A stretch of DNA of 9,394 nt from JBBRLG01 sp038231495 (GTDB taxonomy: Bacteria > Planctomycetota > Planctomycetia > Gemmatales > Gemmataceae), in the NCBI GenBank assembly GCA_038231495.1, contig JBBRLG010000281.1:1-9394 (forward strand), given 5' to 3'. This document shows positions 1 through 8,059 of the stretch, piece by piece. The number at the start of each line of letters is the position of its first letter. Position 1 is the first letter of the stretch. Below the pieces are notes generated by a model. That model was not told where the DNA came from. It saw nothing but the letters and a program-made list of their open reading frames with translations, and did no database searches. The position numbers and the translations under genes are program-made.

Positions 1-79
1 CACGTCGGGCTTACGCTCCGACGCTCGCCAGCATTGGATTTCACACCCCCCACGTCGGGCTTACGCTCCGACGCTCGCC
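1..79. repeat. Direct repeat pair, 29 bp, 50-bp period
   Basis: Positions 1-29 and 51-79 are identical over 29 bases, separated by 21 bases of unrelated sequence. Each copy contains a small inverted repeat (CGTCGG, nine bases, CCGACG), so each can form a 6-bp stem. The window begins inside or at the edge of the first copy, so the array may extend to the left. The 10-mer CGTCGGGCTT in each copy also occurs in the hairpin at 5879-5939, which suggests a related dispersed repeat family. The spacing and low copy number do not fit a CRISPR array. No gene is visible here; open frames across it are weak. Confidence 0.8.
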
Positions 80-227
80 CGAATACCGCTTCCTCCCCCT
101 TCTTTCCGCGCGCCGCAAATCCATTCGCAACTACTGAGTTTGCCGTCCGACGTGCATTTGTGCGAGAATACCCCAAACTCCGCCCGCACGGCGGCGCTTG
201 CACCCACGTTTCGAGGTACGCCACGAC
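80..227 (+). other. Leader region upstream of sbcD
   Basis: This 148-bp stretch has no supported gene. It should hold the promoter of the sbcDC operon, but I see no convincing -35/-10 pair. A GAGGT at 213-217 lies 10 bases before the ATG at 228 and is the likely ribosome binding site, which favours that ATG over an in-frame TTG at 198. Confidence 0.5.
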
Positions 228-1466
228 ATGCGCATCCTGCACACCGCCGACTGGCACCTGGCCGACCGCCTCGGCCGCATCGACCGGACCGACGACCTGC
301 GCCACGCCGTCGAGCGCGTGGCCGACTACTGCCGTACCGAAAAAGTGGACGTGCTTCTCGTGGCCGGCGACCTGTTCAGCGAACTGGCCGGGCCGGAAGC
401 GCTGCGCGATTCCATCCGCCATTTGCAGGAAGTGTTTCACGGCTTCCTGCGCCAGGGCGGCACCATCCTGACCCTCACCGGCAACCACGACAAGGAAAAC
501 TTCTGCCAAACCCTGCGCCATGCGATGCACCTGGCCGCGCCGGTGTCCGACGTGGCCGGCGACGTGGTGCTGCCGGGCCGGCTCTACCTTGCCACCGGGC
601 CGTCGCTTCTCCGGCTTCGCGACCCAGCGACCGGCGGGCAAGTGCAGTTCATCCTCATGCCCTACCCCACGCCGGCACGCTACCTACTCGACGAGACGGC
701 CCAGCGCTACCAGAGCCTCGACGAAAAAAATCGGCACCTCATGGCCGCGTTCACGGACAAGCTGCACGCCTTACGCGGCGACCCGCAGTTCGATCCCGCG
801 TTGCCGACGGTGCTCGGAGCGCACGTTTCCGTCACCGGCAGCAGCATGGATTCGCTGTTTCGCATGAACGGACCGGAGGAAGAAAACCTGGTCTTGACCG
901 ACACCGGCACCTTTGCCGATTTTGCCTACGTCGCCCTGGGCCACATCCACAAGCCGCAGTTTCTCGGCGGCCAGACGCACGTCCGTTATTCGGGCAGCAT
1001 CGAACGCATGGACCTCGGCGAAGCGAAGGACGACAAGGGCGTCGTCGTGTTCGACCTCGGCCCCGACGGCTTGATTGGCGAGCCGCGCGTGCTGCCGTTG
1101 GCGACGACGCCGATTTATGAGATTACCATTCATTCGCCGCGCGTCGAAGTGCCCGCGTATCGCGATCGCTATGCCGACGCGAAGCGCGACCTGGTGCGCA
1201 TCAACTGCACCTACACCGCCGGCGTGGACAACCGCGAGGAAGTGCTGCGTCAGCTCGAAGAAATTTTTCCGCGCTGGTACGACCGCTCGATCAAGGAGAT
1301 CAACGAGTTGTCCGAACCGCTCGGCAAAGACGGCGAGGCCCGCGTCCGCAGCTTCGAGGACACCGTGCGCGACTACTTGACGCAGGAATTGACGAACCAT
1401 CCGGAGGACGTGCGCGCCGCCGTCCTGGGCCGGGCCGAGAGCCTGATGAGGGGGATGCAGGCATGA
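228..1466 (+). CDS. sbcD: Exonuclease SbcD (Mre11-like nuclease subunit)
   Basis: Nuclease subunit of the SbcCD complex, the bacterial Mre11 counterpart, which acts in the cytoplasm on DNA ends and hairpins with manganese. The 412-residue product shows the full calcineurin-like phosphoesterase motif series in order: DWH (Asp8, His10), GDLF (Asp48), GNHD (Asn86-Asp88), a single His at 199 in GAH, GHIHK (His239, His241), then YSGS at 254-257. Length is normal for SbcD, with a capping domain and helical C-terminus after about residue 285. I chose the ATG at 228 because the protein then begins MRILHTADWH, as SbcD proteins typically do, and GAGGT precedes it; an in-frame TTG at 198 would add ten residues. 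The stop overlaps the start of the next gene (ATGA, 1463-1466), so the two are probably translationally coupled. Nothing is missing from the active site. Confidence 0.96.
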   Translation: MRILHTADWHLADRLGRIDRTDDLRHAVERVADYCRTEKVDVLLVAGDLFSELAGPEALRDSIRHLQEVFHGFLRQGGTILTLTGNHDKENFCQTLRHAMHLAAPVSDVAGDVVLPGRLYLATGPSLLRLRDPATGGQVQFILMPYPTPARYLLDETAQRYQSLDEKNRHLMAAFTDKLHALRGDPQFDPALPTVLGAHVSVTGSSMDSLFRMNGPEEENLVLTDTGTFADFAYVALGHIHKPQFLGGQTHVRYSGSIERMDLGEAKDDKGVVVFDLGPDGLIGEPRVLPLATTPIYEITIHSPRVEVPAYRDRYADAKRDLVRINCTYTAGVDNREEVLRQLEEIFPRWYDRSIKEINELSEPLGKDGEARVRSFEDTVRDYLTQELTNHPEDVRAAVLGRAESLMRGMQA

Positions 1467-4400
1467 TTCCGCGCCACGTCAAACTGAAGGGCTTCCTCTG
1501 CTACAAGGGCGAGCAGGCGATTGATTTCGACAGCAACGCCTCGCTGTGGATGCTGTCGGGCCTCAACGGCAGCGGCAAATCGAGCATCTTCGACGCGATC
1601 ACCTACGCGCTGTTTGGCCACCACCGCGGCGGCGGCCAGCACGCCCACGAACTTATCAACAAGGACTGCGACGGCCTGTTGGTCGAGTTCGATTTCATGC
1701 TCGACGGTAAGACGTACCGGGCCAAGCGCACCCTGAAGCGTCGTTCGACCGGCAGCGCTGCCGGTACGCAGCAAATTTTTCGGTCCGATGGCAACGGTGC
1801 CGGCCAGCAGAGTTGGACGCCGCTCGAAGGCACCGGCCAGAAGCGCGAGTTCGATTCGTGGGTGGCGGACAACATCGGCCTGACCTATGACACGTTCACG
1901 TCGTCCGTGCTGTTGCTGCAAGGTAAGGCGGAAAAGCTGCTGGATTCCAAGCCGGAGGGACGCCGTGAGGTGTTGGCCGGCATTGTCGATCTGAACCGTT
2001 ACGAGGAGTTGCACAAGAAGGCGGACGACGCGCGTAAGCAACTGGACGGATCGCTAAAGTCTCTGAAAATGCGGCTCGAAACGTTGCCCAAGGTGACGCC
2101 GCTCGACCTGGCGATTGCCGACGAACACATTGCTGCCAAGGTGGTCGAACGCACCGCGGCCCGTGGCGAGGTGGAGCGGTTGCAAGAGTTGCAACGCCAG
2201 GCACAGAGTTGGCGTGAATTGCAGGACCGGTTGACGAAAGCGCGCCGGCGCTGGCAGGAGGCGGAACGGTTACTGGGCGACGCTTCCGCCATTGAAAAGG
2301 CGGTCGAGCGCCTGCGCGAGTTACGCGACGTGTTGCCGCGGATGAAGGAGGTGGTCGAGCATCGCAGCGACGGTCACAAGGCGAAATGCGAGACCGCCGA
2401 GTTGACCGGCCAGATGGAGGAGCGCAAAGATCTGTGTACCCGGCATGAAAACGCGCTGAAGGAGGCGGGTGACAAGAAGTCGTCGCTGCACCGCCTGATC
2501 GAAGGCGACGAGGCGCGCCAGCAGCGGTTGGCCCAGGACTTTCGTGAAAGCGCGATTCTGCTAACGCGCTTGGAGGAGTGCGAGAAGAACGAGACCGACC
2601 TGAACGGCCTGCTCGCGGAGTTGAAAAAGCTACCGCCCGAGCCGCCGGCGCTGGCGAATGAGGCGCGCGACAAATGCGCCGCGCAGGTCCGGATCGCGGA
2701 AGTCGTACCCGTCTTGAAGCGGTTCGCCGACGCACGGGAAGAGCTGCGCAAGGCGATCCACCTGGAAGTGACGGCGACGCAAGCACAAACTCAGATCGAA
2801 TCCAGTGGCAAGAAGTTTTCAGCGGAAGTCGAGCAACTCAAGCCGCAGCTGGCCGAGGCCGAACTGGCGTTGAAGGGCGCGCGCGACCAGACCGCCGACT
2901 GCGGCGCGCTGTTGCGCCAGGCAAAAGCAAGCCTGAAGGAATTGTCGGACCTGGAGGGGGCAAAGGTTTGTAGTCATTGTGGGCAGAATCTAACGCCCGG
3001 CCACGTCGACGACGAAAAGCGGCGGCGGCTGGCGCTGATCGCCAAACTGGAAGCAAAATCCCAGGCCGCCCAAACCGCCCAGGAAGCGGCGAGTGCGGCG
3101 GAGAAGCTGTTGCGCAAGCAACTCGACGAGGTGCAGCACAACTTGCAAGAAGCGCGGGTCAAGTATTCGGAGTACAAAAAAGACCTCGAAAGGGCGCGTG
3201 GAGACGTGGTGCGGCTGCGCGGCGAATGCGGCCAGGTCGTCGCGGAGTTGCCGGACGAGTACCGCAAGCGCGTCGGTCCGCGGCCGGCAGAGGGCTGGAC
3301 GGCGACGACCTATCCGACGCCTGAACAGTTGACGGGTCTGCGCGTCCAGGCGGGCCGGGTCAAGGAGTTACGCACCGAACTCGAAAAAGCTGAGGAGATA
3401 TTGCGACAGTGGAACACGCTGCGGGCACGCGAGGCGGCCTTGCAGCTGACGCTCAAGCGGTTGCAAGCCGAATTGCCCATCGACCGCGCGGCCCTGCGGC
3501 AGAAGCACGCCGGGCTAAAAGAGGACGAGTCGGCGCTGAAAAAGAACCTTGCCGCCAATCGCCAGGCATGGAAAGACACGGAAAAGGAGGAGGAAAGGCT
3601 GCGCAAGGAGCGCGACAAGAGTCACGAACAGCTCGGCAAGCTGACCACTGAAATCAACAAACAGGATTTGATCCGGCAACAGGCCGACCACGGCATCGCC
3701 CGTGTGCTGAAACTGTTGCCGGTGCAATGGCATGCGCACGCCCAAACCGCCGGCATGCGCGACCTGATCGAGTGGGGCAGCGAGCGCTCCGCACTGGAAA
3801 GCACCAACACCGACGACCGCGGCAAGCAGCTCCAGCTGGCCCGCACCGGTCTCGACAACCTCCGCGAGGAAGTGGCAACGCTTGAAAAACAGGAATCGAC
3901 GTACCCCGCCGACGCCCGGCTGGACCCGGCGGCCATTCAAACCAATCTGACCGCCGCCAAGCAAACGGAAACGAAATGCGACAAGGAACTGACGGACGCG
4001 GAAAAAGAGCGTGCCTTGCTGGAAGCGCATCGGAAGGACCGCCAGACCATCGAAGAGGATTATCTGCAAACCGAGTCGGAGCATGTCACGCAAAAGCTGT
4101 TGGCCGATCTGCTGGGCCGCGACCGGCTGCAATTGTACCTCGTGCGCCAGGCGGAACGGCAGGTGGTCGAGTTTGCCAACGCCGTGCTGGACCGGCTGTC
4201 TGGCGGCCAGTTGTACCTGAAACTGAGCGGCGAGGCGAACGGCGAGGGCAGCGCCGGCAAGGCGCTGGAGTTGGAGGCGTACAACCGCAGCACGGGCGAG
4301 AAGTCGATCAACGTGGCGTTCCTGAGCGGCAGTCAGAAATTCCGGGTCGCCGTGAGCCTGGCGCTCGGCATCGGCCAGTACGCCAGTCGGCAACACCGGC

Positions 4401-4609
4401 CGATCGAATCGGTCATCATCGACGAAGGTTTCGGCTGCCTGGACAACCAGGGCCGGCAGGTGATGATCCAGGAACTGCAAAACCTGCGCGGCCAGATGCG
4501 TTGCATCCTGCTGGTGTCGCACCAGGAGGACTTCGCCGAGGCGTTCGCGGACGGGTATCACTTTGAGCTGGAAAGCGGGGCGACGAAGGTGACGCGGTTT
4601 CATCGGTAG
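1463..4609 (+). CDS. sbcC: SbcC/Rad50-type ATPase of the SbcCD complex
   Basis: SMC-like ATPase that opens and holds DNA ends for the SbcD nuclease. The 1048-residue protein has the Rad50 layout. The N-terminal ATPase lobe has Walker A GLNGSGKS at 33-40 and a Q-loop Gln near 153. Two long, charged coiled-coil arms (about 165-495 and 515-880) flank a zinc hook CSHC at 503-506. The C-terminal lobe has signature LSGSQ at 954-958, Walker B VIIDE with Asp987 and catalytic Glu988, a D-loop, and a switch His near 1020 in VSHQ. The signature is LSGSQ rather than the common LSGGQ or LSGGE; every other ATPase element is intact, so I expect activity. The start codon lies in the ATGA overlap with sbcD. 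The last stop base begins a strong hairpin. Full length, no frameshift seen. Orthology to SbcC is firm from architecture and partner; biochemical specificity is inferred. Confidence 0.95.
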   Translation: MIPRHVKLKGFLCYKGEQAIDFDSNASLWMLSGLNGSGKSSIFDAITYALFGHHRGGGQHAHELINKDCDGLLVEFDFMLDGKTYRAKRTLKRRSTGSAAGTQQIFRSDGNGAGQQSWTPLEGTGQKREFDSWVADNIGLTYDTFTSSVLLLQGKAEKLLDSKPEGRREVLAGIVDLNRYEELHKKADDARKQLDGSLKSLKMRLETLPKVTPLDLAIADEHIAAKVVERTAARGEVERLQELQRQAQSWRELQDRLTKARRRWQEAERLLGDASAIEKAVERLRELRDVLPRMKEVVEHRSDGHKAKCETAELTGQMEERKDLCTRHENALKEAGDKKSSLHRLIEGDEARQQRLAQDFRESAILLTRLEECEKNETDLNGLLAELKKLPPEPPALANEARDKCAAQVRIAEVVPVLKRFADAREELRKAIHLEVTATQAQTQIESSGKKFSAEVEQLKPQLAEAELALKGARDQTADCGALLRQAKASLKELSDLEGAKVCSHCGQNLTPGHVDDEKRRRLALIAKLEAKSQAAQTAQEAASAAEKLLRKQLDEVQHNLQEARVKYSEYKKDLERARGDVVRLRGECGQVVAELPDEYRKRVGPRPAEGWTATTYPTPEQLTGLRVQAGRVKELRTELEKAEEILRQWNTLRAREAALQLTLKRLQAELPIDRAALRQKHAGLKEDESALKKNLAANRQAWKDTEKEEERLRKERDKSHEQLGKLTTEINKQDLIRQQADHGIARVLKLLPVQWHAHAQTAGMRDLIEWGSERSALESTNTDDRGKQLQLARTGLDNLREEVATLEKQESTYPADARLDPAAIQTNLTAAKQTETKCDKELTDAEKERALLEAHRKDRQTIEEDYLQTESEHVTQKLLADLLGRDRLQLYLVRQAERQVVEFANAVLDRLSGGQLYLKLSGEANGEGSAGKALELEAYNRSTGEKSINVAFLSGSQKFRVAVSLALGIGQYASRQHRPIESVIIDEGFGCLDNQGRQVMIQELQNLRGQMRCILLVSHQEDFAEAFADGYHFELESGATKVTRFHR

Positions 4610-4662
4610 AATTGCCGCTTGCGGCGTTGCGTTCCCAACCGCAACGCCGCAAGCGGCAATTC
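4609..4662. terminator. Bidirectional hairpin terminator between convergent genes
   Basis: A perfect 23-bp inverted repeat, 4609-4631 pairing with 4640-4662, with an 8-base loop. It starts at the last base of the sbcC stop TAG and covers two of the three bases of the phosphatase stop (TGA on the minus strand, 4661-4663). No T-run follows on either side beyond the short AATT within the arms, so intrinsic termination is inferred from position and stability. It may also belong to a dispersed palindrome family. Confidence 0.75.
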
Positions 4663-5836
4663 AACTGCGCACTTCCAATCCAAGCAGCGTCAAATCGTCC
4701 GGGTTCGGGCCGCCGCCGAACAGGTCGCGGGCCAGCCGGCTAACGAATTCGTCAACCGCCAAATGGCGGTGGCGCTCGGCACAGGCCAACAGGCTTTCGG
4801 TCCCCGGCGGCTGGCCCTCGAACGCCGCGTTGTCCACGCCGTCGCTGTAGAACAACACTTTGTCGCCGGGCCGCAACTGGTAGGTCAACGCCGGGAACGA
4901 CGCATCGACCACGCCGAGCAGCAAGCCTTGCAATTGCCACAATTCCAGGGGGCCGTCGTGCGGAATGTACAGCGGATACGGGTGGCCGGCCCGCGCGAAC
5001 TGGATCGTGGCGTCGCGGTGGTTATACAGGCCATACGCCATCGTGATGAACGGATTCTCGGACAGCTGCTGATCGACCAGCTCCTTGTTCAGCTTTTCCA
5101 GCACCTCGCCCGGCGGCACCAGGCGGTACTGCTTGCCGAAAACCTCCTTGGCCCGGATGCCTTTCTTGATGAAGATCGTCAGCAGGCTGGCGGGCACGCC
5201 GTGGCCCATCGCGTCGGCGACGTAAAAGCCGACGTGGTGCTCGTCCAGCCGGAACACGTCGTAGAAATCGCCGCCGACCCGGCCGCACAGGAGGTAATGC
5301 ACCGCGAACCGGCAACTCGGAATCTCCGGCAGCGACTGCGGCAAAAAGCTCGTCTGAATCCGCTGGGCGAGTTCGAGTTCCTGGTCGATTTGCTGATAGG
5401 CTTGTTGCAGGCGCTTGTTGACGCGGTGGACTTCGGCCGTCTTTTCGGTCAGGCGGTCGTGGGTATCTTTGATGCGGAGGAAGGCCCGCACCTGGGCGAG
5501 CAATTCCGCCGGCGCGAACGGCCGCAACAGGTAGGTGTCGGCCCCGGCCTCAAAGCTGGCGAGGCGGGCTTCCGGGCCGTGATCGTCGGTGATAAAGAGG
5601 ATGGGGACGACGCTTTCGTTCAGCCGGGCGCGGAGCCGCCGACACAGTTCCAGGGCGTTGCCGTTGCACTGGCTGCCCTCGACGACGACGAGTTGGAAGC
5701 CGCCCAGGTCGATGACGGCGGGGTCGCCGAGCAGATGATCGCCGATGGCGTACCCGGCACCGGCCAGGAGCCGCCGCACCTCGGCAAGCGCGCCCTGCTG
5801 TTTCGCACAAATCAGGATCGTCTCGTTCGCGGCCAT
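4661..5836 (-). CDS. Receiver-like domain fused to PP2C/SpoIIE-type serine phosphatase (RsbU-like)
   Basis: Predicted cytoplasmic protein phosphatase of the RsbU/SpoIIE group, whose members usually dephosphorylate anti-sigma-factor antagonists. With the ATG at 5836 it has 391 residues. Residues 5-121 fold like a response-regulator receiver, 122-162 form a heptad-like helical linker, and 165-390 form the phosphatase domain. Metal-site motifs are complete: VGGDFYD (Asp190), ADAMGHG (Asp208), AGHPYP, YSDG (Asp332) and PDDLTLL (Asp381). The receiver is degenerate: the paired acids after strand 1 are Ala11-Lys12, the phospho-acceptor position is Glu53 (VVVEG), and the usual Lys is Arg105 (RPF); Thr83 is kept. 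Phosphorylation control is therefore doubtful. GGAGG six bases upstream decides the ATG at 5836 over a GTG at 5866. No sigma or anti-sigma partner gene is present in the window, so the target is unknown. Confidence 0.9.
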   Translation of the reverse strand: MAANETILICAKQQGALAEVRRLLAGAGYAIGDHLLGDPAVIDLGGFQLVVVEGSQCNGNALELCRRLRARLNESVVPILFITDDHGPEARLASFEAGADTYLLRPFAPAELLAQVRAFLRIKDTHDRLTEKTAEVHRVNKRLQQAYQQIDQELELAQRIQTSFLPQSLPEIPSCRFAVHYLLCGRVGGDFYDVFRLDEHHVGFYVADAMGHGVPASLLTIFIKKGIRAKEVFGKQYRLVPPGEVLEKLNKELVDQQLSENPFITMAYGLYNHRDATIQFARAGHPYPLYIPHDGPLELWQLQGLLLGVVDASFPALTYQLRPGDKVLFYSDGVDNAAFEGQPPGTESLLACAERHRHLAVDEFVSRLARDLFGGGPNPDDLTLLGLEVRS

Positions 5837-5842
5837 CGTCGT

Positions 5843-5847
5843 CCTCC
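5843..5847 (-). promoter_or_regulatory. Ribosome binding site that decides the phosphatase start
   Basis: GGAGG on the minus strand, six bases before the ATG at 5836. The upstream in-frame GTG at 5866 has no comparable site, and starting there would place this sequence inside the coding region. Confidence 0.75.
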
Positions 5848-5855
5848 GGAACGAT

Positions 5856-5861
5856 ACTATA
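5856..5861 (-). promoter_or_regulatory. Possible -10 box for the phosphatase gene
   Basis: TATAGT on the minus strand, one base from the TATAAT consensus, 19-24 bases before the ATG at 5836. A TTGTGT lies 19 bases further upstream, in the hairpin arm, as a poor -35. If used, the 5' leader would be only about 12 bases and would just include the GGAGG. Tentative. Confidence 0.25.
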
Positions 5862-5878
5862 CTCACCTCGGCTTAGAA

Positions 5879-5939
5879 TGACACAAGCCCGACGCGCCAG
5901 CGAGGGTCTGGCCCTCGCTGGCGCGTCGGGCTTGTGTCA
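5879..5939. repeat. Perfect long palindrome (28-bp arms, 5-base loop)
   Basis: Positions 5879-5906 are exactly complementary to 5912-5939, with loop TCTGG. It lies 58 bases beyond the nadE stop and 43 bases before the phosphatase start, both on the minus strand. It could end nadE transcription, but no T-run follows. The core (CCCGACGCGCCAGCGAGGG) resembles a dispersed palindrome I associate with planctomycete genomes, and it shares CGTCGGGCTT with the repeats at 1-79. Short open frames across it are artefacts of the repeat. Confidence 0.85.
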
Positions 5940-5996
5940 AATTGCCGCGCGCCGAGTATACCTCGTCCCCGGCTCGCCTTGGGTTTGTTAGGCGCT

Positions 5997-8018
5997 CTAC
6001 TGTAGCAAATCCGCCCCCTGCAACCACAGCCGCGCCTGGGCGTCGCTCGGCATCCGCCAATCGCCGCGCGGCGACAGGCTGATCGTGCCGACCTTGGGGC
6101 CATCCGGCAAGCAAGATCGCTTGAACTGGTTGGCAAAGAAACGCCGTAAGAACACCTGCAACCAGCGCCGCACCTCTTCAAGCGGGTAAGTGCCGTCGAA
6201 CCGCGCCTGGCCCGCGAGGAACAGAATCTTGTCCGGCGCGGCACCGTAACGCAGAAAGTGGTAGAGGAAGAAATCGTGCAGCTCGTACGGCCCAATGCTG
6301 CCCTCGGTCGCTTGCCGGGTCTTGCCCTCGGCGTCCAGCGGCAACAGTTCCGGCGAAATCTCCGTCGCCACCACGTCAAGAAGCGTGCGCCGGACCGCGC
6401 CGTCGAACTCGTTGCGGGCGGCCCAGTCCACCAGGAATTTCACCAATGTCTTGGGGATGCTGCTGTTGGGGTTGTACATGCTCATGTGGTCGCCGTTGTA
6501 GGTACACCACCCCAGCGCCGACTCGGACACGTCGCCGGTGCCGATGACGAAACCGGCGTTCATCAGGATGCCTGTGCGCATCCGCGCTTGCACGTTCTCG
6601 AAGACCAAATCCTCATAACCCTCCGGCGGGATGGAGCGGAACCGTTCGGTCAGTTCCGCGACGGTCAGGCCGGTCAGGTCGATGCCGAACGGCTTGTGGC
6701 CCAGGGCGCGCATCTGTTCGAGGCACAGCGGGCGGATGTCCACTTCGCGCGGCGACACGCCGAGTCCCTGCATCAGTGCGCGGGCGTTGTCGCGCGTGCG
6801 GTTGCTGGTGCCGAAGCCCGGCATCGTGAACGCGAGCACGCGGTCACGCGGCACGGCCAAAAGGTCGAGCGTCTTGCAAACGACGACCAGGGCCAGCGTC
6901 GAGTCGAGGCCGCCGGAGATGCCGATCGACACCGCCGGCTTGCCGACGTGTTCCAGGCGCTTCGCCAGGCCGGCGACTTGCGTTTGAAAGATTTCCTCGC
7001 AGCGCTCGCGCAGCTGTTCCTGACCCTGCGGCACAAACGGATGCGCGTCGATGTGGCGGCGCAGGTCGGTCGGCACCGGAGGCGCTTGCCCGGCGGGGAA
7101 GAGGTCGAACGCGACACGCTCGAACTGGCGCTTCTGGTCCGGGTACAGCTGGGCGTCGCCGAAGCTGTTGGTGCGGCTGCGGTCGGCGCGCAGCCGCTCC
7201 AAATCCACGTCGGCGACGAGCAAGACACCCTCGCGCTGGAACCGCTTCGACTCGGCGAGCAGCGTGCCGTTCTCGGCGATCAGGCAGTGGCCGCCGAACA
7301 CCACGTCGGTCGTCGATTCGCCGACGCCGCACGCCGCGTACACATACGCCGCCAGGCACCGGCCCGACTGGTTGACGACGAGTTGCCGCCGGTACTGGGC
7401 CTTGCCGATGACCTCGTTGGATGCCGACAGGTTGACCAGTACCGTCGCGCCGGCCAGCGCTTGCAGCGCGCTGGGCGGCGTCGGCACCCACAGGTCTTCG
7501 CAAATTTCGACGCCGAGCGTCAGCCCTTCAATGTCGGTGGCGGTAAAGAGGCGGTCGGTGCCGAAGGGGACGCGCTGGCCGCGGACCGTCACGTCCCGGC
7601 TGCGCGCGGTCGCGGCGGCGGCGAACCAACGGCTCTCGTAGAACTCCTTGTAATTGGGGATGAACGACTTGGGCACGATGCCGAGGATGCGACCGCGGTG
7701 CAACACGGCGGCACAGTTGAACACCTGGTCGTCCACCGCCAACGGCAGACCCACGACCGCGACACCGGCGTAGAGCGAAGCCGTCGCTTCCGTCACCTGT
7801 TCCAGGGCGTCGAGCGCGCCTCGCTGCAAGACGCCGTGTTGGAACAGGTCGGCGCAGGTGTAGCCGGTCAGGCACAGTTCGGGGAAGACGACGCAGGACA
7901 CGGCTTCCGCCTCGGCGCGGCGGAGGAGGAGCAAAATTTGTTCGACGTTGTAGCCGCAGTCGGCGACGCGCAACAACGGCGACGCGGCGGCGACGCGTAG
8001 GAAACCGTGTTGATACAT
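5997..8018 (-). CDS. nadE: Glutamine-dependent NAD+ synthetase
   Basis: Catalyses the last step of NAD biosynthesis: deamido-NAD+ is adenylated with ATP and amidated using ammonia drawn from glutamine. The 673-residue protein is a two-domain form close in size to the Mycobacterium tuberculosis enzyme. The N-terminal nitrilase-like glutaminase (about 5-300) has the catalytic triad Glu47 (FPELCLTG), Lys117 (VPKSF) and Cys173 (EICEDLW). The C-terminal synthetase (about 335-650) has the PP-loop SGGLDS at 368-373, and GTGDVSE and YNGDHMS motifs further on. The ATG at 8018 has only a weak GAGG 12 bases upstream, but the protein starts where the glutaminase fold should begin. It ends at TAG (5997-5999). 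The gene is divergent from the dehydrogenase and co-oriented with the phosphatase, separated from the latter by a hairpin, so it is probably a separate unit. The active sites are intact. Confidence 0.96.
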   Translation of the reverse strand: MYQHGFLRVAAASPLLRVADCGYNVEQILLLLRRAEAEAVSCVVFPELCLTGYTCADLFQHGVLQRGALDALEQVTEATASLYAGVAVVGLPLAVDDQVFNCAAVLHRGRILGIVPKSFIPNYKEFYESRWFAAAATARSRDVTVRGQRVPFGTDRLFTATDIEGLTLGVEICEDLWVPTPPSALQALAGATVLVNLSASNEVIGKAQYRRQLVVNQSGRCLAAYVYAACGVGESTTDVVFGGHCLIAENGTLLAESKRFQREGVLLVADVDLERLRADRSRTNSFGDAQLYPDQKRQFERVAFDLFPAGQAPPVPTDLRRHIDAHPFVPQGQEQLRERCEEIFQTQVAGLAKRLEHVGKPAVSIGISGGLDSTLALVVVCKTLDLLAVPRDRVLAFTMPGFGTSNRTRDNARALMQGLGVSPREVDIRPLCLEQMRALGHKPFGIDLTGLTVAELTERFRSIPPEGYEDLVFENVQARMRTGILMNAGFVIGTGDVSESALGWCTYNGDHMSMYNPNSSIPKTLVKFLVDWAARNEFDGAVRRTLLDVVATEISPELLPLDAEGKTRQATEGSIGPYELHDFFLYHFLRYGAAPDKILFLAGQARFDGTYPLEEVRRWLQVFLRRFFANQFKRSCLPDGPKVGTISLSPRGDWRMPSDAQARLWLQGADLLQ

Positions 8019-8059
8019 GACGGGCGTTGTCCTCGAAGTCCGGGGTGCGGTCTGTTGCG

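Noticed and set aside
1..79. CRISPR array
   Set aside because: Only two copies, a 21-base spacer that is too short, a structure better explained by a dispersed palindromic repeat, and no cas gene in the window.
34..471. Plus-strand frame beginning in the first repeat and overlapping sbcD
   Set aside because: It is out of frame with sbcD, whose nuclease motifs occupy the same bases, and it has no recognisable protein features.
3515..4603. Minus-strand open frame (362 codons) opposite the end of sbcC
   Set aside because: It overlaps the conserved SbcC ATPase lobe and shows no family motif; shadow frame.
228..4609. A novel defence or hairpin-surveillance system linking SbcCD with the surrounding palindromes
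   Set aside because: SbcCD does cleave hairpins, and the gaps here are rich in palindromes, but sbcDC is a widespread housekeeping operon and the repeats look dispersed. Nothing in the sequence ties them functionally.
4619..5881. Long plus-strand open frame (420 codons) opposite the phosphatase gene
   Set aside because: The minus strand encodes clear PP2C and receiver-like motifs with a good ribosome binding site; the plus frame has no recognisable motifs and is a GC-driven mirror frame.
5863..6379. Short minus-strand frames across the 28-bp-arm palindrome, translating to SPTRQRG-like and RRASEG-like peptides
   Set aside because: They are translations of the palindromic repeat and of the nadE 3' end in another frame, without a ribosome binding site; likely the kind of spurious protein that repeats generate in databases.
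6258..8000. Long plus-strand open frame (580 codons) opposite nadE
   Set aside because: It is antisense to a complete, motif-rich NAD synthetase and its composition (rich in His, Arg, Gln, Val) is typical of shadow frames.
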